Assembly: GCA_964355075.1 (NCBI GenBank)
Contig: CAYHCF010000001.1
Span: forward strand, 124,001 to 188,000
Length of the DNA: 64,000 nt
Source: B1 sp964355075
GTDB lineage: Bacteria > Bacteroidota > Bacteroidia > UKL13-3
Reading direction: 5' to 3'
The notes below the pieces were generated by a model that was given only the letters and a program-made list of their open reading frames with translations, made no database searches and was not told where the DNA came from. Within the stretch, counting starts at the first letter, position 1, and each line of letters starts with the position of its first letter. The position numbers and the translations under genes were made by a program. Of the stretch, positions 14,490-22,698 are shown one piece after another.

Positions 14490-16457
14490 TTGAAAAATTT
14501 TAGTGATCTAGGCGTTGAGCAGTCCCTCCTGAATGCGATTCAGGAACTGGGTTTTGAAACCCCGACGCCTATACAGGAACAAACAATCCCTGTATTTTTA
14601 GAAAATGGACGCGACATTTTAGGTTTAGCCCAGACGGGAACAGGAAAAACGGCAGCATTCGGCCTGCCCATTTTACAGTTGCTTGAGCTGGGTGCGAAGC
14701 ACATTCAAGCCTTGATTATTTGTCCAACACGCGAGCTTTGCATGCAAATCAGCCGCGATTTAGTCACCTATTGCAAATTTAAACCCGGCATTCACATTGT
14801 CTCGGTTTACGGGGGTGCCAGTATTGAACGCCAAATAAGCGAAATAAAACGGGGTGCGCACATTATTGTGGCTACACCCGGTCGTTTGATGGACTTAATG
14901 AGCCGGAAGGCAATCAATATCAATAGTGTAAATTTTGTTGTGCTCGATGAAGCAGATGAAATGTTAAACATGGGCTTTGAAGAAGATGTGGAATATATTC
15001 TTTCACATACTCCTGAACAAAAACGCGTTTGCCTGTTTAGTGCCACCATGCCAAAATCAATTCGTTCTATAGCCAACCGCTATATGAAAGATGCGGCCGA
15101 AATTTCTATTGGTAAATCTAACTCTGGTAATGTAAATATTACACACCAGTATTCTGTGGTGCATGCCAAAGATAAGTATGCTGCCTTAAAACGTTTTGTT
15201 GATTTCAACTCGGATAGCCTTTATTGCATTATCTTTTGTACCACCCGTCTTGAAACACAGGATATCAGTGATAAACTGATTAAAGATGGTTACAATGCCG
15301 ATTGTTTACATGGAGATTTAAGCCAGGGTCAACGCGAAAAGGTAATGAGCCGGTTCCGACACCATGCCATTAAAATATTATTGGCAACAGATGTGGCAGC
15401 CAGGGGAATAGACGTGATCGGCTTAACCCATGTGATACATTTCCATTTGCCTGATGATATTGAAAATTATACACATAGAAGTGGCAGAACCGGACGTGCC
15501 GGTAAGCAGGGTGTATCCTTTACCTTACTGAATATGCGTGAAGGTGGCAGGTTAAAAGACATCGAGCGAATGAGCAATATTAAGTTCGAAAAAGTTTTGA
15601 TACCCAGTGCTCAGGATGTACGCGACAAAAAACTCGTGGCATTTATTGATACCATTATCAATACGGAAGTGGAAACCTCCATTTTTGATTCACATGTGAT
15701 TGAAGGAATGAAACCATTAATGGATCTTGAAAAAGATGAATTATTGCAGAAATTCTTATCTCTTGAATTACGCAGGTTCTCAGTTGATTTTGCCAAAGAA
15801 CCTGATTTGAATATTATTGCTCATGGCGATCGTGGTGGAAGAGACGGAGACAGAGGAGAGAGAGGTTCGAGAGAAAGCGGACGCAACGCAAGAGGCACCC
15901 GGATTTTTGTGAGTCTAGGTAAAAAAGATGGTTTTGACATTCGTTCATTTAAAGATTGGGTTGCCGATTCAGCTAATCTTTCATGGAAAGATTTACATGT
16001 AGATGTGAGTGGTGTATATAGCTTTGTGGATGCTCAAAACGAACATGTGCCTGCTATTCTGAAAGCATTAAATGGTTCTACTTATAACGATCGTCCGGTG
16101 CGTGCCGAAGTCTCGGGCGACAGAAGCGGGGGCGGAGATGGGGGTCCAAAACGCAGCTATGGCGGCGGTGGTGGATATAGTGGTGGAAGAAGAAGCGGTG
16201 GTGAAGGGGGAGGTGATCGCAGAAGAAATGAAAGTGGCAGAGGCTTTGGCGGAGAAAGAAGAAGAAGCGGTGGAGATACCGGAAATGATGACGGTGGTTT
16301 TGCCCCTGAAAGAAGCAGGAGAAGCAATACTTCAGAAAGTGGTTTCGGTGGTGACAGAAGAAGTGCCGAAGGCGGTGAACGCAAAAGAAACTCCGGCGGA
16401 ACCGGCGAAAGACGCAGCGGTAGCTTTGGAGGAGAAAGACGTAGAAGAAAAGAATAG
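14490..16457 (+). CDS. deaD: DEAD-box ATP-dependent RNA helicase with DbpA-type RNA-binding domain and Gly/Arg-rich tail
   Basis: 655 residues. The Q motif (FETPTPIQEQTIP), motif I (AQTGTGKTAAF), the Ia segment PTRELCMQ, motif II DEAD (within VLDEADEMLNMGF), motif III SAT and motif VI HRSGRTGRAGK are all present in the first 370 residues. A DbpA-type RNA-binding domain follows at about 468-543 (TRIFVSLGKKDGFDIRSF). The last 110 residues are a low-complexity Gly/Arg/Ser tail with RRSGG-like repeats. Together this is the CsdA/DeaD layout: ATP-driven RNA unwinding, often in ribosome assembly and cold adaptation. The start is TTG; MKNFSDLGVEQSLLNAI is a normal beginning for the family and no ATG is better placed. 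Its low-complexity tail creates long shadow frames that I do not annotate. Confidence 0.94.
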   Translation: MKNFSDLGVEQSLLNAIQELGFETPTPIQEQTIPVFLENGRDILGLAQTGTGKTAAFGLPILQLLELGAKHIQALIICPTRELCMQISRDLVTYCKFKPGIHIVSVYGGASIERQISEIKRGAHIIVATPGRLMDLMSRKAININSVNFVVLDEADEMLNMGFEEDVEYILSHTPEQKRVCLFSATMPKSIRSIANRYMKDAAEISIGKSNSGNVNITHQYSVVHAKDKYAALKRFVDFNSDSLYCIIFCTTRLETQDISDKLIKDGYNADCLHGDLSQGQREKVMSRFRHHAIKILLATDVAARGIDVIGLTHVIHFHLPDDIENYTHRSGRTGRAGKQGVSFTLLNMREGGRLKDIERMSNIKFEKVLIPSAQDVRDKKLVAFIDTIINTEVETSIFDSHVIEGMKPLMDLEKDELLQKFLSLELRRFSVDFAKEPDLNIIAHGDRGGRDGDRGERGSRESGRNARGTRIFVSLGKKDGFDIRSFKDWVADSANLSWKDLHVDVSGVYSFVDAQNEHVPAILKALNGSTYNDRPVRAEVSGDRSGGGDGGPKRSYGGGGGYSGGRRSGGEGGGDRRRNESGRGFGGERRRSGGDTGNDDGGFAPERSRRSNTSESGFGGDRRSAEGGERKRNSGGTGERRSGSFGGERRRRKE

Positions 16458-16513
16458 TTTAAACAGGCTTTCGAACCATTGGTTTGAGGAGGTTCTTTCA
16501 AAAAATAAAATAA

Positions 16514-16548
16514 ATCGGTTCAATTGGAGCACTTCTGGTTGAACCGAT
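16514..16548. terminator. Perfect 10-bp hairpin after the DEAD-box gene
   Basis: ATCGGTTCAA (16514-16523) and TTGAACCGAT (16539-16548) pair perfectly around a 15-base loop, 56 bases after the stop codon. Only a weak T-run follows (CTTATT), so termination is likely but not certain. Confidence 0.5.
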
Positions 16549-16634
16549 CTTATTAAAATGATTACGGAACTCAAATAATTCTTTTTGATGAATATTTTCA
16601 AAAAATAAAAAGTCATAGTGTTAAAATTTTTAAA

Positions 16635-16642
16635 TAAATTTG
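16635..16642 (+). promoter_or_regulatory. Bacteroidota -7 box (TAAATTTG) for the toxin-antitoxin pair
   Basis: TAAATTTG matches TAnnTTTG, 20 bases before the antitoxin ATG. The surrounding sequence is very AT-rich, so a chance match cannot be excluded. Confidence 0.45.
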
Positions 16643-16662
16643 ATTTTTAATAATCAATCCAA

Positions 16663-16905
16663 ATGACATTTCAATTTATCCACGATATCAAAGGGAACAC
16701 CACTGGGGTATATATTCCCATTGAGGAATGGCAATCTTTAAAATCTAAATATTCTGATTTATTAAAGGAGGAGGCTAACAACACATCAGAGCTTGCTACC
16801 TGGCAAAAACAGATTATTGATGAAAGGCTAAGTGATTATTACAATAGCCAAACTGATGTGGAAGATTTCGATAAAATGATTGATGATATTGAAAGTAGTT
16901 TATGA
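16663..16905 (+). CDS. Antitoxin of a RelE/ParE-type module
   Basis: 80 residues, beginning MTFQFIHDIKGNTTGVYIPI, which fits the short beta-strand, substrate-like start seen in several antitoxins that precede RelE/ParE toxins (IKGNTTGVYIPIEEWQSLK). The C-terminal half is acidic and helical (DVEDFDKMIDDIESSL), the part that usually wraps the toxin. It overlaps the next gene by four bases (ATGA), so the two are translationally coupled with the antitoxin first, the usual order. Antitoxins of this kind typically bind the toxin and repress their own promoter. I assign the role mainly from position and size; the sequence alone would leave it hypothetical. Confidence 0.8.
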   Translation: MTFQFIHDIKGNTTGVYIPIEEWQSLKSKYSDLLKEEANNTSELATWQKQIIDERLSDYYNSQTDVEDFDKMIDDIESSL

Positions 16906-17201
16906 AATATGGTTTTGTAAACAGACCATCAGTAAAATCTGATATCATTGAAGCTACTGATTATTACAAAAAAATTAACACCGAACTTGCAAAGACGTTT
17001 TTATTCCGCCTTCGTGAAGCTAAATCCTATATTTCCAAAACACCACAAGGCTTCCAAATAAAATACAAAGAAGTCAGGACACTAATGTTAAGGCAATTTC
17101 CCTATCATATTCATTACCTGATTGACGAAAACCGAAAACAAATAATAATTCTTGCTATTATTCATGCGTATAAAAATCCCAAAGATTACACAGGCAGATA
17201 A
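16902..17201 (+). CDS. RelE/ParE family toxin
   Basis: 99 residues of the plasmid-stabilisation RelE/ParE fold. Helical start NRPSVKSDIIEATDYYKKIN (V..DI.EA..YY is the family signature), a second helix with FLFRLREAKSYI, the connecting KTPQGFQIKYKEVRTLMLRQFPYHIHYLID beta sheet, and a C-terminal strand IIILAIIHAYKNP. RelE-type members cut mRNA on the ribosome and ParE-type members inhibit gyrase; the sequence does not separate these well. Arg and His/Tyr residues near the end (HAYKNPKDY) are compatible with an active toxin. No truncation is seen, and its antitoxin is directly upstream with a four-base overlap. Confidence 0.9.
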   Translation: MKYGFVNRPSVKSDIIEATDYYKKINTELAKTFLFRLREAKSYISKTPQGFQIKYKEVRTLMLRQFPYHIHYLIDENRKQIIILAIIHAYKNPKDYTGR

Positions 17202-17246
17202 TTGTCAAAATATTCACAAAGACTTTTGATTTAATATTTTATAAAA

Positions 17247-17735
17247 ATGATCAGTGAAAAAGAAATCTGGGAGGCATTAGAAACCGTAATGGATCCTGAA
17301 ATACCAACCATTTCGATGGTGGATATGGGAATCATTACGGGAATAAAAATTGCCAGTGATCATAGCAAAGTCTTTATTGAAATGACTCCCACTTTTTCGG
17401 GCTGCCCTGCCATTAAACAGATGGAACAGATGGTGCACGACCGGCTGATAGAAATTGGCATCAAAGAAGTAGAAGTGAGAACCACTTTTAACAAACCCTG
17501 GAATAGCAATTTAATTACAGAAAGAGGCCGGCAGCATTTGTTAAAACATGGCCTTGCTCCACCACCAAAACATGAGGGTGAAATCACTTCTGAATTGCTG
17601 GAAAATATTGATTGTCCGTTTTGCGGAAGCAAAAATGTAGAAATGAAATCGCCCTTCGGGGCTACCCTGTGCCGCAGTATACATTATTGCAATAACTGCC
17701 TGCAAGGCTTCGAACAATTTAAACCGGTGGTGTAA
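17247..17735 (+). CDS. PaaD/PaaJ-like MIP18 (DUF59) protein with zinc ribbon, orphan
   Basis: 162 residues. The N-terminal two thirds is a MIP18/DUF59 domain (DPEIPTISMVDMGIITGI and TPTFSGCPAIKQME, with Cys53 in the SGCPA motif), and the C-terminus is a zinc ribbon with C123-x2-C126 and C148-x2-C151. This two-part layout and length match PaaD (also called PaaJ), the iron-sulfur maturation factor of the phenylacetyl-CoA epoxidase PaaABCE. None of paaA, B, C or E is in view; neighbours are a toxin-antitoxin pair and a convergent T9SS gene. Either the epoxidase genes are elsewhere, or this copy serves another iron-sulfur target, as SufT-type relatives do. The first is more usual in this phylum. 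Confidence 0.85.
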   Translation: MISEKEIWEALETVMDPEIPTISMVDMGIITGIKIASDHSKVFIEMTPTFSGCPAIKQMEQMVHDRLIEIGIKEVEVRTTFNKPWNSNLITERGRQHLLKHGLAPPPKHEGEITSELLENIDCPFCGSKNVEMKSPFGATLCRSIHYCNNCLQGFEQFKPVV

Positions 17736-17800
17736 AAGCGCATAGGGAATAGAATAAACTTTCCCTTTCTTTCCGAGCACCCGTATAATAAATTTCTATT

Positions 17801-17826
17801 GTCAGTTCGAGCGAAGTCGAGAACTA
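17801..17826. repeat. Short Bacteroidota-type repeat GTCAGTTCGAGCGAAGTCGA overlapping a stop codon
   Basis: AGTTC (17804-17808) can pair with GAACT (17822-17826). The sequence is of the GTCAGTTCGAGCGAAGTCGAGAAC kind that I recall as frequent in this phylum. It overlaps the final codons of the minus-strand gene ending at 17824 and may act as a simple hairpin for that message. Confidence 0.5.
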
Positions 17827-20385
17827 TCTCCTCACAATGCGCTGGCTGATGATATCGCCTTTATCACTTTCAATTACCAGTAAGTACATACCAGGTGACA
17901 GATCATTAATATGCGTGGTTTGTTTGATTATACCTGTTTCGCAAGCTTTGTTGGTTAAGATATGTTTCACAAGTTGACCATTAACTGTATAAATACTTGC
18001 ATTGATTACACGGTTGCTTCTTAATGTAAATTCAAGGTTCAATTCATCATCTGTTGGATTTGGAAATATAGAATAGGATTGGATCACACCCGGGTTGTTT
18101 TTACAGGCTTCGAAATACTTGCAGCTTGCGCCGTTCTTTTCCTTATTTACAAATACACTTTGGTACTCGGCACGCAAATCGTTTGCAATACGAGCAGGTA
18201 ATGCATTAAATAACTTTTCATTAGGTTCATACCAGATGATGATATCCGCTCGCCAGCGTTTATTTGCTTTGTCTTCAGCCAAGTTTATATCACCTGATCT
18301 AACTATGATAGGAACATAGCCATCAATTTTTGAGATAAGTTTTTGTTTTCCTTCCATTAATCTGTTTAAATAAGTATCCCAGGTTTTATAATCTATATGA
18401 TTCTCCTTCACAAATTTCCATTCTTCATCCGTTAGCTGATCATCTATTTGATAGGAGCGCCATAACTGTCCCAAATCATCTGTTACCAAATGATGAACAG
18501 GGAATTTAACGATCGTATCAGGAGCATTTTCAAATCCGCTATTATCATAGATACTATAGTCATCTGTTCCCATTTTAATTTTAAACCAGGCGTTATTATT
18601 TATAGAGGTATCAGCAGGTTCAGTATTAAACGTAATCGTGGTGCCATATTTATTGTAACCAAAGTAAAACGGTTTTGACCCAACCTTTGGCTTTTGTCCA
18701 GGTTTGCATCCTGAATAAATATAAACAGATTTATTTTTAATTGTGATCCCAAATTTATGAAGCTCTTCTGGTGTTAACTCAATCACCTTAATATTCCGTA
18801 AATCTATACTTCTCTTATTGTCAACAGGAGCCTTTGGTTCAGCTTTTGCATATGGCTCGGCTTTTGGGGGTGGATATTGATCTTTAGGCAATGCTGCCAA
18901 AAACTCCGGGGTGGGTTCAAACCAGAATACTTCGGTGATTGAACCAGTTTTAGCCTTTGGCAAACTAATTTCAACCGGAATTAATTTATCTTTCATGCGG
19001 TTAAATAAAATATGCGCCTGTTCTACCTTATTGTAAATGTTTAAATCTTCGGGAATTTCATAATCGTTAGGTATCAGGTTGACCCCACTTAATTTCGGAC
19101 TGGTTGAGAACAAGGGATAAAACGACAAACGGCTATAGTTTTTTCTTTGAAAAAAAGAAATCCTGTCTCTACGATAAATTGTTTGTGCCTGTCCATTTTG
19201 GATATATATTCCTAAATATTTTTTCTGCCCGTATTTGTTTTCATAACGCATGGTTTTTCCATCGGTATGGAAGCCCAATTTGCTTAATTCCTGATTACTC
19301 AAAACCAATTTATTAACCAGAGCACTTTTCGCCAGGGTTGTGTCCACTATTAGGTTCTTCCTGGCCATTTCATTTTCCGACTGAAATCTTTTTATGACAG
19401 CCGCATGTTTGGTTTGGTCAAACTGTGCAACTACCCTTTCAACCCAATTTGGGGTAGAACTGGGCAAAGCACTTAAAAATTCTTTATTGGGTTCAAACCA
19501 AAAAACCATATCATGATCTGTTGATCCGAATAAGGATTTTCGCCCGCTAAGACACACCTTTACAGGAATAAAATTAGCTTTCACATAATCTATGTAATGC
19601 TGCCGGATACAATTGCCCCCAACAGGATCTAAAATATAATCTTCTCTGTCTCCAACCTTAGCATATTTTTTTCTATTATTCGACATCCCGGTAACTATTC
19701 TTTCAATATACACAGGTCTTAATTCCATCAATTGATCGTTTGGTTTAATCTGGTCAGTAATAGCCGAATAGGTTACTCCTCCCCCATCATAAGTAATCTT
19801 CATATAAAAGTGATTCTGAACTTCACTCAATTTATGCTTTTCAAACAAGCTCGAATCTTTGGTATTGATATATAGTAAAGTATTGCCATCGGTATAGATA
19901 TGCAGGGCTAATAATGCCTCATTTGATAAAATCAGGTAAGGGATTGAATCGCCCTGACTGAAAAGTGGTTCAGCCTGAACGTATGGATATTGAGTTGGAA
20001 AGAGGGCATGCTCTTGTGATTCCTTTACCTGAGCCTTAATTGGCCATGCTGTTTGTTTTACTTCTGGGGTTAAAGGAGTTTTTATTGTCTTTTTCTCTGC
20101 AAATTCTTTTTCAGTTATTTTGGTTATTTCCTTTTTGCTTAGCGTAGGTTCAATTCTGGGAACCTCGGGCTTGTTGTTTGTTTGTGGTAGCCAGAACAGG
20201 AGGCTACTAAACAAAATAATTAATATGCTCATCAATAATACAGTTTTAGTGTTAATCAATTTATTACGTTTGGGTGTATGACTCCCTTTAGCCAGCAATA
20301 GTGTTTTTATTTCGGTAACAGACAAGATTGGCTCAGCCTGCCTTGCCGATTCAAATAATTTATCAAGGTGTTCATCCGGGCTCAT
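17824..20385 (-). CDS. Membrane-anchored, three-repeat protein with T9SS sorting domain; candidate anti-sigma partner
   Basis: 853 residues. A 47-residue soluble N-terminus (MSPDEHLDKLFESARQAEPI) precedes one membrane helix (48-66, LLMSILIILFSSLLFWLP). The rest should be outside the cytoplasm. It contains three diverged repeats, each opening with an L(S/T)xxEL..LGxxxxxxxxxY-like motif (about 153, 362 and 537) and closing with xFWFEPxxEFLxALP (about 295-308, 486-500 and 716-730, the last as IIWYEPNEKLFNALP). The final 84 residues (from SIFPNPTDDELNLEFTL) are a T9SS type A sorting domain. It overlaps the sigma factor gene by four bases. An N-terminal cytoplasmic domain plus one membrane helix next to an ECF sigma gene is the anti-sigma layout, but no known anti-sigma domain is recognisable. 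The T9SS tail is at odds with an uncleaved membrane anchor. Confidence 0.8.
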   Translation of the reverse strand: MSPDEHLDKLFESARQAEPILSVTEIKTLLLAKGSHTPKRNKLINTKTVLLMSILIILFSSLLFWLPQTNNKPEVPRIEPTLSKKEITKITEKEFAEKKTIKTPLTPEVKQTAWPIKAQVKESQEHALFPTQYPYVQAEPLFSQGDSIPYLILSNEALLALHIYTDGNTLLYINTKDSSLFEKHKLSEVQNHFYMKITYDGGGVTYSAITDQIKPNDQLMELRPVYIERIVTGMSNNRKKYAKVGDREDYILDPVGGNCIRQHYIDYVKANFIPVKVCLSGRKSLFGSTDHDMVFWFEPNKEFLSALPSSTPNWVERVVAQFDQTKHAAVIKRFQSENEMARKNLIVDTTLAKSALVNKLVLSNQELSKLGFHTDGKTMRYENKYGQKKYLGIYIQNGQAQTIYRRDRISFFQRKNYSRLSFYPLFSTSPKLSGVNLIPNDYEIPEDLNIYNKVEQAHILFNRMKDKLIPVEISLPKAKTGSITEVFWFEPTPEFLAALPKDQYPPPKAEPYAKAEPKAPVDNKRSIDLRNIKVIELTPEELHKFGITIKNKSVYIYSGCKPGQKPKVGSKPFYFGYNKYGTTITFNTEPADTSINNNAWFKIKMGTDDYSIYDNSGFENAPDTIVKFPVHHLVTDDLGQLWRSYQIDDQLTDEEWKFVKENHIDYKTWDTYLNRLMEGKQKLISKIDGYVPIIVRSGDINLAEDKANKRWRADIIIWYEPNEKLFNALPARIANDLRAEYQSVFVNKEKNGASCKYFEACKNNPGVIQSYSIFPNPTDDELNLEFTLRSNRVINASIYTVNGQLVKHILTNKACETGIIKQTTHINDLSPGMYLLVIESDKGDIISQRIVRR

Positions 20386-20942
20386 AACAGTCCTCCTATA
20401 TTTATTGTACTACCCGGTTCCATTTGTTCAACATTTAATAGGCGCATTTTTTCTTTCTCAACAAAAGCCTTCAAACTTTTTCGGGCATTAAAAATTCTTG
20501 ACTTTACATTACTCAAATTCGTTTGTTGTATTTCAGCAATTTCATCATAACTAAATCCTGCAACCTCAAATAAAGTTATAGCCTCTTGCTGGTTTCGCTC
20601 TAATTTGCTCAATAAAACAGCCAACTCGCTTTTTTGAAGCGTTTCATCGGCGAAACCGGAACCTTGAATCTCCTCCATTTCATTTTCATTCCAACGTATT
20701 TGAAATTTGCTTTTTCGCAATTTTTTAAGGTAAAGGTTGCGTGTAATGCCAAACAAAAAATAAATAAACTGATCCTTGTTCTTCAGGGTTTCAAAATTCT
20801 CATAGGCCTTCAGGGTAACTTCACTGATCAGGTCTTTGGCATCATCGCTTTGCCAGACTAATGTTTGCACATACCTGCAAAGCCGCGCATGCACAGGCTC
20901 ATACAAATTCATGAATTGCTCATTCTTGTTTAGCGGATCCAA
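20382..20942 (-). CDS. ECF-type RNA polymerase sigma factor
   Basis: 186 residues with sigma-70 region 2 (about 15-85, including CRYVQTLVWQSDDAKDLISE and FIYFLFGITRNLYLKKLRK) and region 4 (about 105-160, with the helix-turn-helix FSYDEIAEIQQTNLSNVKSRI). Regions 1 and 3 are absent, so this is an extracytoplasmic-function sigma factor. The 20 or so residues after region 4 end in NIGGLL. Its stop codon overlaps the start of the next gene (ATGA), so the 853-residue membrane protein is made from the same message; such pairs usually consist of a sigma factor and the protein that holds it inactive. The upstream 214 bases have no clear TAnnTTTG box, which would fit autoregulation by its own sigma-specific promoter. 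Confidence 0.93.
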   Translation of the reverse strand: MDPLNKNEQFMNLYEPVHARLCRYVQTLVWQSDDAKDLISEVTLKAYENFETLKNKDQFIYFLFGITRNLYLKKLRKSKFQIRWNENEMEEIQGSGFADETLQKSELAVLLSKLERNQQEAITLFEVAGFSYDEIAEIQQTNLSNVKSRIFNARKSLKAFVEKEKMRLLNVEQMEPGSTINIGGLL

Positions 20943-21156
20943 AACAGCCTCAGGTTATCGGGGTCATACAACAGTAAGTTCCACGAAGCTTAGAAAAAGT
21001 TATTTAATACATGGGAAATAATTTCAGCATACTGATAGTCAGCAACAAATGTTTTTTCAAATCATTTCATTAATTTGCCTCTGTAAGAATATTCTCCTAC
21101 AAATTAATTCTAATCCAAAGTTTGTATCTTAAAATGCTGCTAAAATTAAAAAACAC

Positions 21157-21870
21157 GTGATGAAAACCTGCTTAAATTATGCCATTTTGTTGTGGATTTT
21201 TCTAACTGGTTCGGTTTCATCAAATGCACAATCCAGTTATCTAATGGACATTAAATGTCCGGTTGATGGTCATGAATTTAAGATTCATAGCCAGACCAAT
21301 GTAAAGCCCTTAAAAACACTAAATGATTTTCAAAAGACCGGTGAGATGAATCATTACTATGAATATGTGATCAATTCCTGCCCGATTTGCCATTACAGTG
21401 GTTATCAAAAGGACTTTGACACCAGTTATAATCAGGAAACTAAAAATGATTTATTGCTTTTACTTATGCCATTTCAATCTACTAAGATGAATGACATTAC
21501 TGAAATTGAAATTACCGCAAATATTTATCAATATCTCAGAAAAACCAATTATGATATATCCCATCTTTATCTGGAAGGTTCTTATATTTTAAAAAACGAT
21601 CCAACTCAGGTAAAAAAAAGAAAGGCTTTTCAATTATTGTGTTTTGAATCGTTAAAATATGCCATAGAAAATAAAGAATATAAATCTGGCGAATTAGCTA
21701 CATGCTATTATTTAATGGGAGAGTTGTGCAGGCGAGTTGGAGATTTTGAAAACGCCGTATGGTATTATGATATTTCGCTTAAAGAACCTGAAAAAGAAGC
21801 CCGGATTAGTGATTTAGCCGCTAAACAAAAAAAGCTTGCTGAGAAAAATGATGATAATAATCTGGACTAA
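21157..21870 (+). CDS. Exported DUF2225-like protein
   Basis: 237 residues beginning with a signal peptide (MMKTCLNYAILLWIFLTGSV, cleavage after SNAQ). The mature start MDIKCPVDGHEFKIHSQ and the later NSCPICHYSGYQKDFD give the paired Cys motifs of DUF2225, probably a metal-binding knuckle. A helical TPR-like segment follows (about 150-225, with AFQLLCFESLKYAI, ATCYYLMGELCRRVGDFENAVWYYDISL). DUF2225 proteins I know from other phyla are cytoplasmic, so export here is a local feature. Function is not known. The preceding intergenic region (20943-21156) is shared with the divergent sigma gene. Confidence 0.72.
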   Translation: MMKTCLNYAILLWIFLTGSVSSNAQSSYLMDIKCPVDGHEFKIHSQTNVKPLKTLNDFQKTGEMNHYYEYVINSCPICHYSGYQKDFDTSYNQETKNDLLLLLMPFQSTKMNDITEIEITANIYQYLRKTNYDISHLYLEGSYILKNDPTQVKKRKAFQLLCFESLKYAIENKEYKSGELATCYYLMGELCRRVGDFENAVWYYDISLKEPEKEARISDLAAKQKKLAEKNDDNNLD

Positions 21871-21904
21871 GAAGCTGTTAGACAGCTTCTGAATTAAATG
21901 TCAT

Positions 21905-21934
21905 TTGTAAAATTCATTGCTTTTTATACATTTG
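21905..21934 (+). promoter_or_regulatory. Promoter of the 179-residue exported protein
   Basis: TTG (21905-21907), 19 bases, TACATTTG (21927-21934) matches the Bacteroidota consensus and is 36 bases before the ATG at 21971. It makes separate transcription from the DUF2225-like gene likely. Confidence 0.65.
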
Positions 21935-21970
21935 GCAATCATCCCTATTTTATAAAATAATACGCATTCT

Positions 21971-22510
21971 ATGAAAAATATATTTTGGCTCGTTTTCGTT
22001 TTCATGTTTCAGATAAACGGCTGGGCTCAGGTAAAAAAAATACCAGTATCGGTTAAAACAAATGAGCAAAGACTCAAAGAACAGGCGAATCAGATGGGCG
22101 CTTGTCTGTTGAAAAGTGACATGAAAGGCTTTGCTAAATTTTCCTATCCTGTTTTGGTTAAAAATATGGGTGGGGAAGATAATTTCGTGAAGGTTCTGGA
22201 ATCCGGAAATAGCCAAATGCGAAAGCAAGGGAATACTTTTATGACCATCAATTATGGTGAACCTTCAAAAATAATTACGCAGGGAAATGAACTTCAGACT
22301 ACTTTGCCTCAAACCATACAAATGAAAGTGAATGGCGGTCATGTTGTGGCAAAATCAACGCTGATTGCCATCTCCACCAATAAGGGATTAAACTGGTATT
22401 TTATTGAGCCGCCCAATCAAAGTATCCGTGAAATTCAGAAGGCCTTCCCAAATTTAAGTAATCAATTATTGGTCCCACCAAAAACAAAACCCCGATTTTA
22501 TAAGTATTAA
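21971..22510 (+). CDS. Uncharacterised exported 179-residue protein
   Basis: Signal peptide MKNIFWLVFVFMFQINGWAQ, then a mature domain of about 160 residues. A helical part (NEQRLKEQANQMGACLLKSDMKGFAKFSYP) leads into beta strands (FMTINYGEPSKII, TLPQTIQMKVNGGHVVAKSTLIAIS, LNWYFIEPP) and a basic C-terminus (PPKTKPRFYKY). The order helix, ACLLKSDMKGFAKF, then a curved sheet resembles small exported NTF2/SnoaL-like or DUF4440-like folds, but I cannot confirm this. It has its own promoter. Downstream 188 bases before the exporter fusion hold no gene that I can see. Confidence 0.65.
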   Translation: MKNIFWLVFVFMFQINGWAQVKKIPVSVKTNEQRLKEQANQMGACLLKSDMKGFAKFSYPVLVKNMGGEDNFVKVLESGNSQMRKQGNTFMTINYGEPSKIITQGNELQTTLPQTIQMKVNGGHVVAKSTLIAISTNKGLNWYFIEPPNQSIREIQKAFPNLSNQLLVPPKTKPRFYKY

Positions 22511-22698
22511 TCAAAGCCAGCTACTGAAAGGGGAAAGGGCCATATTCACCACATTATTTTCATTCTTAAATGGGGTAATTTCTGAAGCATCCTTTGGAAA
22601 TTTCATAAATAATACGAATGTTGTCCTTTTGGGTTTCCGCAATGAAAAAGAAATCAAGAATTAATGATTAAAATAAACAATATATTATAACACTGCTT

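Noticed and set aside
16072..16542. Long plus-strand open frame overlapping the end of the DEAD-box gene, and a minus-strand one at 16157-16501
   Set aside because: Both are shadows of the low-complexity Gly/Arg/Ser tail; their amino acid composition is monotonous and they have no start or promoter context.
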